A stretch of DNA of 64,000 bases, taken from NCBI RefSeq assembly GCF_900496995.4, contig NC_044020.1, positions 10,558,001-10,622,000 of the forward strand, in the 5' to 3' direction. This document shows positions 62,901 through 64,000 of the stretch, piece after piece. The translations under genes and the position numbers were made by a program. Each line of letters opens with the position of its first letter. Within the stretch, counting starts at the first letter, position 1. The stretch is from Aquila chrysaetos chrysaetos (taxonomy: Eukaryota; Chordata; Aves; Accipitriformes; Accipitridae). The notes beneath the pieces were generated by a model. That model saw only the letters and a list, made by a program, of their open reading frames with translations, was not told the DNA's origin and did no database searches.

Positions 62901-64000
62901 ATTTGCAGAACAGGAAAAATCAATTAAAGCTTTGCACTGTACTGTCATGAGGACTATTCACTTTGTTGATACGAAGGACAAGCACTGGTGCCTTACTGAT
63001 CCAAGGGAGGGACATTTTGTACAGTACTCTGTATTGCTAAGCCCGTGTTGGTGAACTGTGTTAGCACTAGTGGAGACATTGTCAAAATATAACTAATAAA
63101 TATAAATACAGGTTTTACAGGTTTATCAGAGTACCAAAGCTTTCTCCAGTGGGAAAGACACACTGACTCCCTGACACATAAGTCAAGACTGTGCTCTGGA
63201 AGTTAGATCTGCAGGAAGTCACATAGCTGCAGTGATGAAAGTGAAGCTGCTCTGTAATAATTTATGAATACAATATGTTGACTTGGTTATTGGTCTTGAA
63301 TTAGGTGAGTTCAATAAGTAGGCTGTAGGGAAAAAAGGAACAGGCAGAAAACATTTGATAAGGGAGTGCCTCTTAGAAGAAAGTGAGATTTACAAAACGT
63401 TAATGTCCATCCTGGTGGCCTGGGAGATTCTACCGACGCTACAACCAATCTGAAAAATGCATCTCATCTAAAATGGTGAAAACCCAAGCAGGCATAGGAA
63501 AAAAAGCATAGGAAAGATCAAGAGTTCTGTTTCAGAACAGACAAGAGTTATGTCTGAGCAGGCTGGGATGCAAGGTGTTGCTACAGTTTACAGAGAAATT
63601 AGGCTGGGTTACTCTCCCATTAATGGATGGGAAAGCTTAAGGCAGGCTAGATATGCATATAGACTGTTATTTTCAAATCCATTTATCTGAAATATTTAAG
63701 TTTACATATTTAAGATTAAGTATTTAAATAACATTCTGTTTTTAATGAAGTGGAGTATTCACAGACTACCTGAAAGAAAAGCAAATCCATTCAGACTGGG
63801 TTACCACAATTACTACAGACAGACACAGACAGTATGCCAGAGCATAATTACGGGAGAATTGTGAAATCCTGCCTCTCCCCTGGACAGGTGAAGTCAGGAA
63901 GCCTGACATGAAAAGAGAACTGAAGACAGACCAAGGCAAGGATGAGGCTACAGCTATTTCATGACAACTTCAGAGATCCCGATCCCAGAGGATTCTCAGT
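56966..64000 (+). other. SYT10 3'UTR (end unknown) and 3' flank
   Basis: The first part must be 3'UTR, but its end cannot be fixed; candidate signals are at 57074, 58917 and 60499. A locally CpG-containing segment lies at about 57680-57800. Much of 59.3-60.6 kb is AT-rich, with sequence typical of 3'UTRs. From about 61 kb on there are only short random frames. No second gene is supported. Confidence 0.65.
58917..58966 (+). other. Tandem AATAAA signals and an A15 tract downstream of SYT10
   Basis: AATAAATAAA at 58917-58926 is followed by 15 A at 58952-58966, about 1.95 kb after the stop codon. It may be a SYT10 polyadenylation site, a retrocopy end or an internal-priming site. Other signals are ATTAAA at 57074-57079 and 60499-60504. 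Sequence alone does not decide which is used. Confidence 0.35.

Noticed and set aside
1..64000. CRISPR arrays, operons, bacterial-type mobile elements, rRNA and tRNA genes
   Set aside because: None seen; spliced gene structure, CR1 and LTR content show vertebrate nuclear DNA, and no regularly spaced direct repeats or tRNA-like folds were noticed.

Overview
The window is vertebrate nuclear DNA, almost certainly from a bird and probably a neoavian one. It holds a single recognisable protein-coding gene, synaptotagmin-10 (SYT10), on the + strand. The bird assignment rests on three things: a CR1 LINE 3' end with the avian tail of ATTCTATG-type repeats, two solo LTRs of kinds I recall as common in bird genomes, and a very GC-rich CpG-island first exon in otherwise AT-rich DNA. 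The species cannot be named from this.

Layout: 1-20.2 kb is the 5' intergenic flank. It has no exon I can support, and contains ancient dispersed repeats, a GC-rich block near 14.2-14.5 kb, a 27-base G run and a solo LTR on the - strand at 18.0-18.6 kb. A CpG island at about 20.2-21.8 kb carries the promoter and coding exon 1. Seven coding exons follow at 20896-21046, 34509-34866, 40834-41398, 53519-53639, 54001-54172, 55655-55784 and 56894-56965. Joined, they give an uninterrupted 522-residue protein with GT-AG introns and matching phases throughout. The introns are 13.5, 6.0, 12.1, 0.36, 1.5 and 1.1 kb long. Intron 1 carries a sense-oriented solo LTR (31.1-32.1 kb) and intron 3 a sense CR1 fragment (48.2-48.8 kb). 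From 56966 to the end lies the 3'UTR, whose end cannot be fixed here, and 3' flank without another gene.

The encoded protein has the synaptotagmin 3/5/6/10-type plan: a short luminal N-terminus with three cysteines, one membrane span with adjacent cytosolic cysteines, a linker, and tandem C2A and C2B domains with calcium-ligand acidic residues. From family knowledge it is a vesicle calcium sensor for regulated exocytosis, including IGF-1 secretion in olfactory-bulb neurons.

The observations most worth following up are non-coding: a compact SOX/RFX/AP-1 motif cluster in intron 2, a TG repeat that takes the place of the polypyrimidine tract at the exon 3 acceptor, a two-codon upstream ORF in a very strong start context 21 bases before the main start, weak donors at exons 1 and 4, and two LTRs placed where they could affect SYT10 transcription. 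I found no evidence of an unknown multi-gene system.
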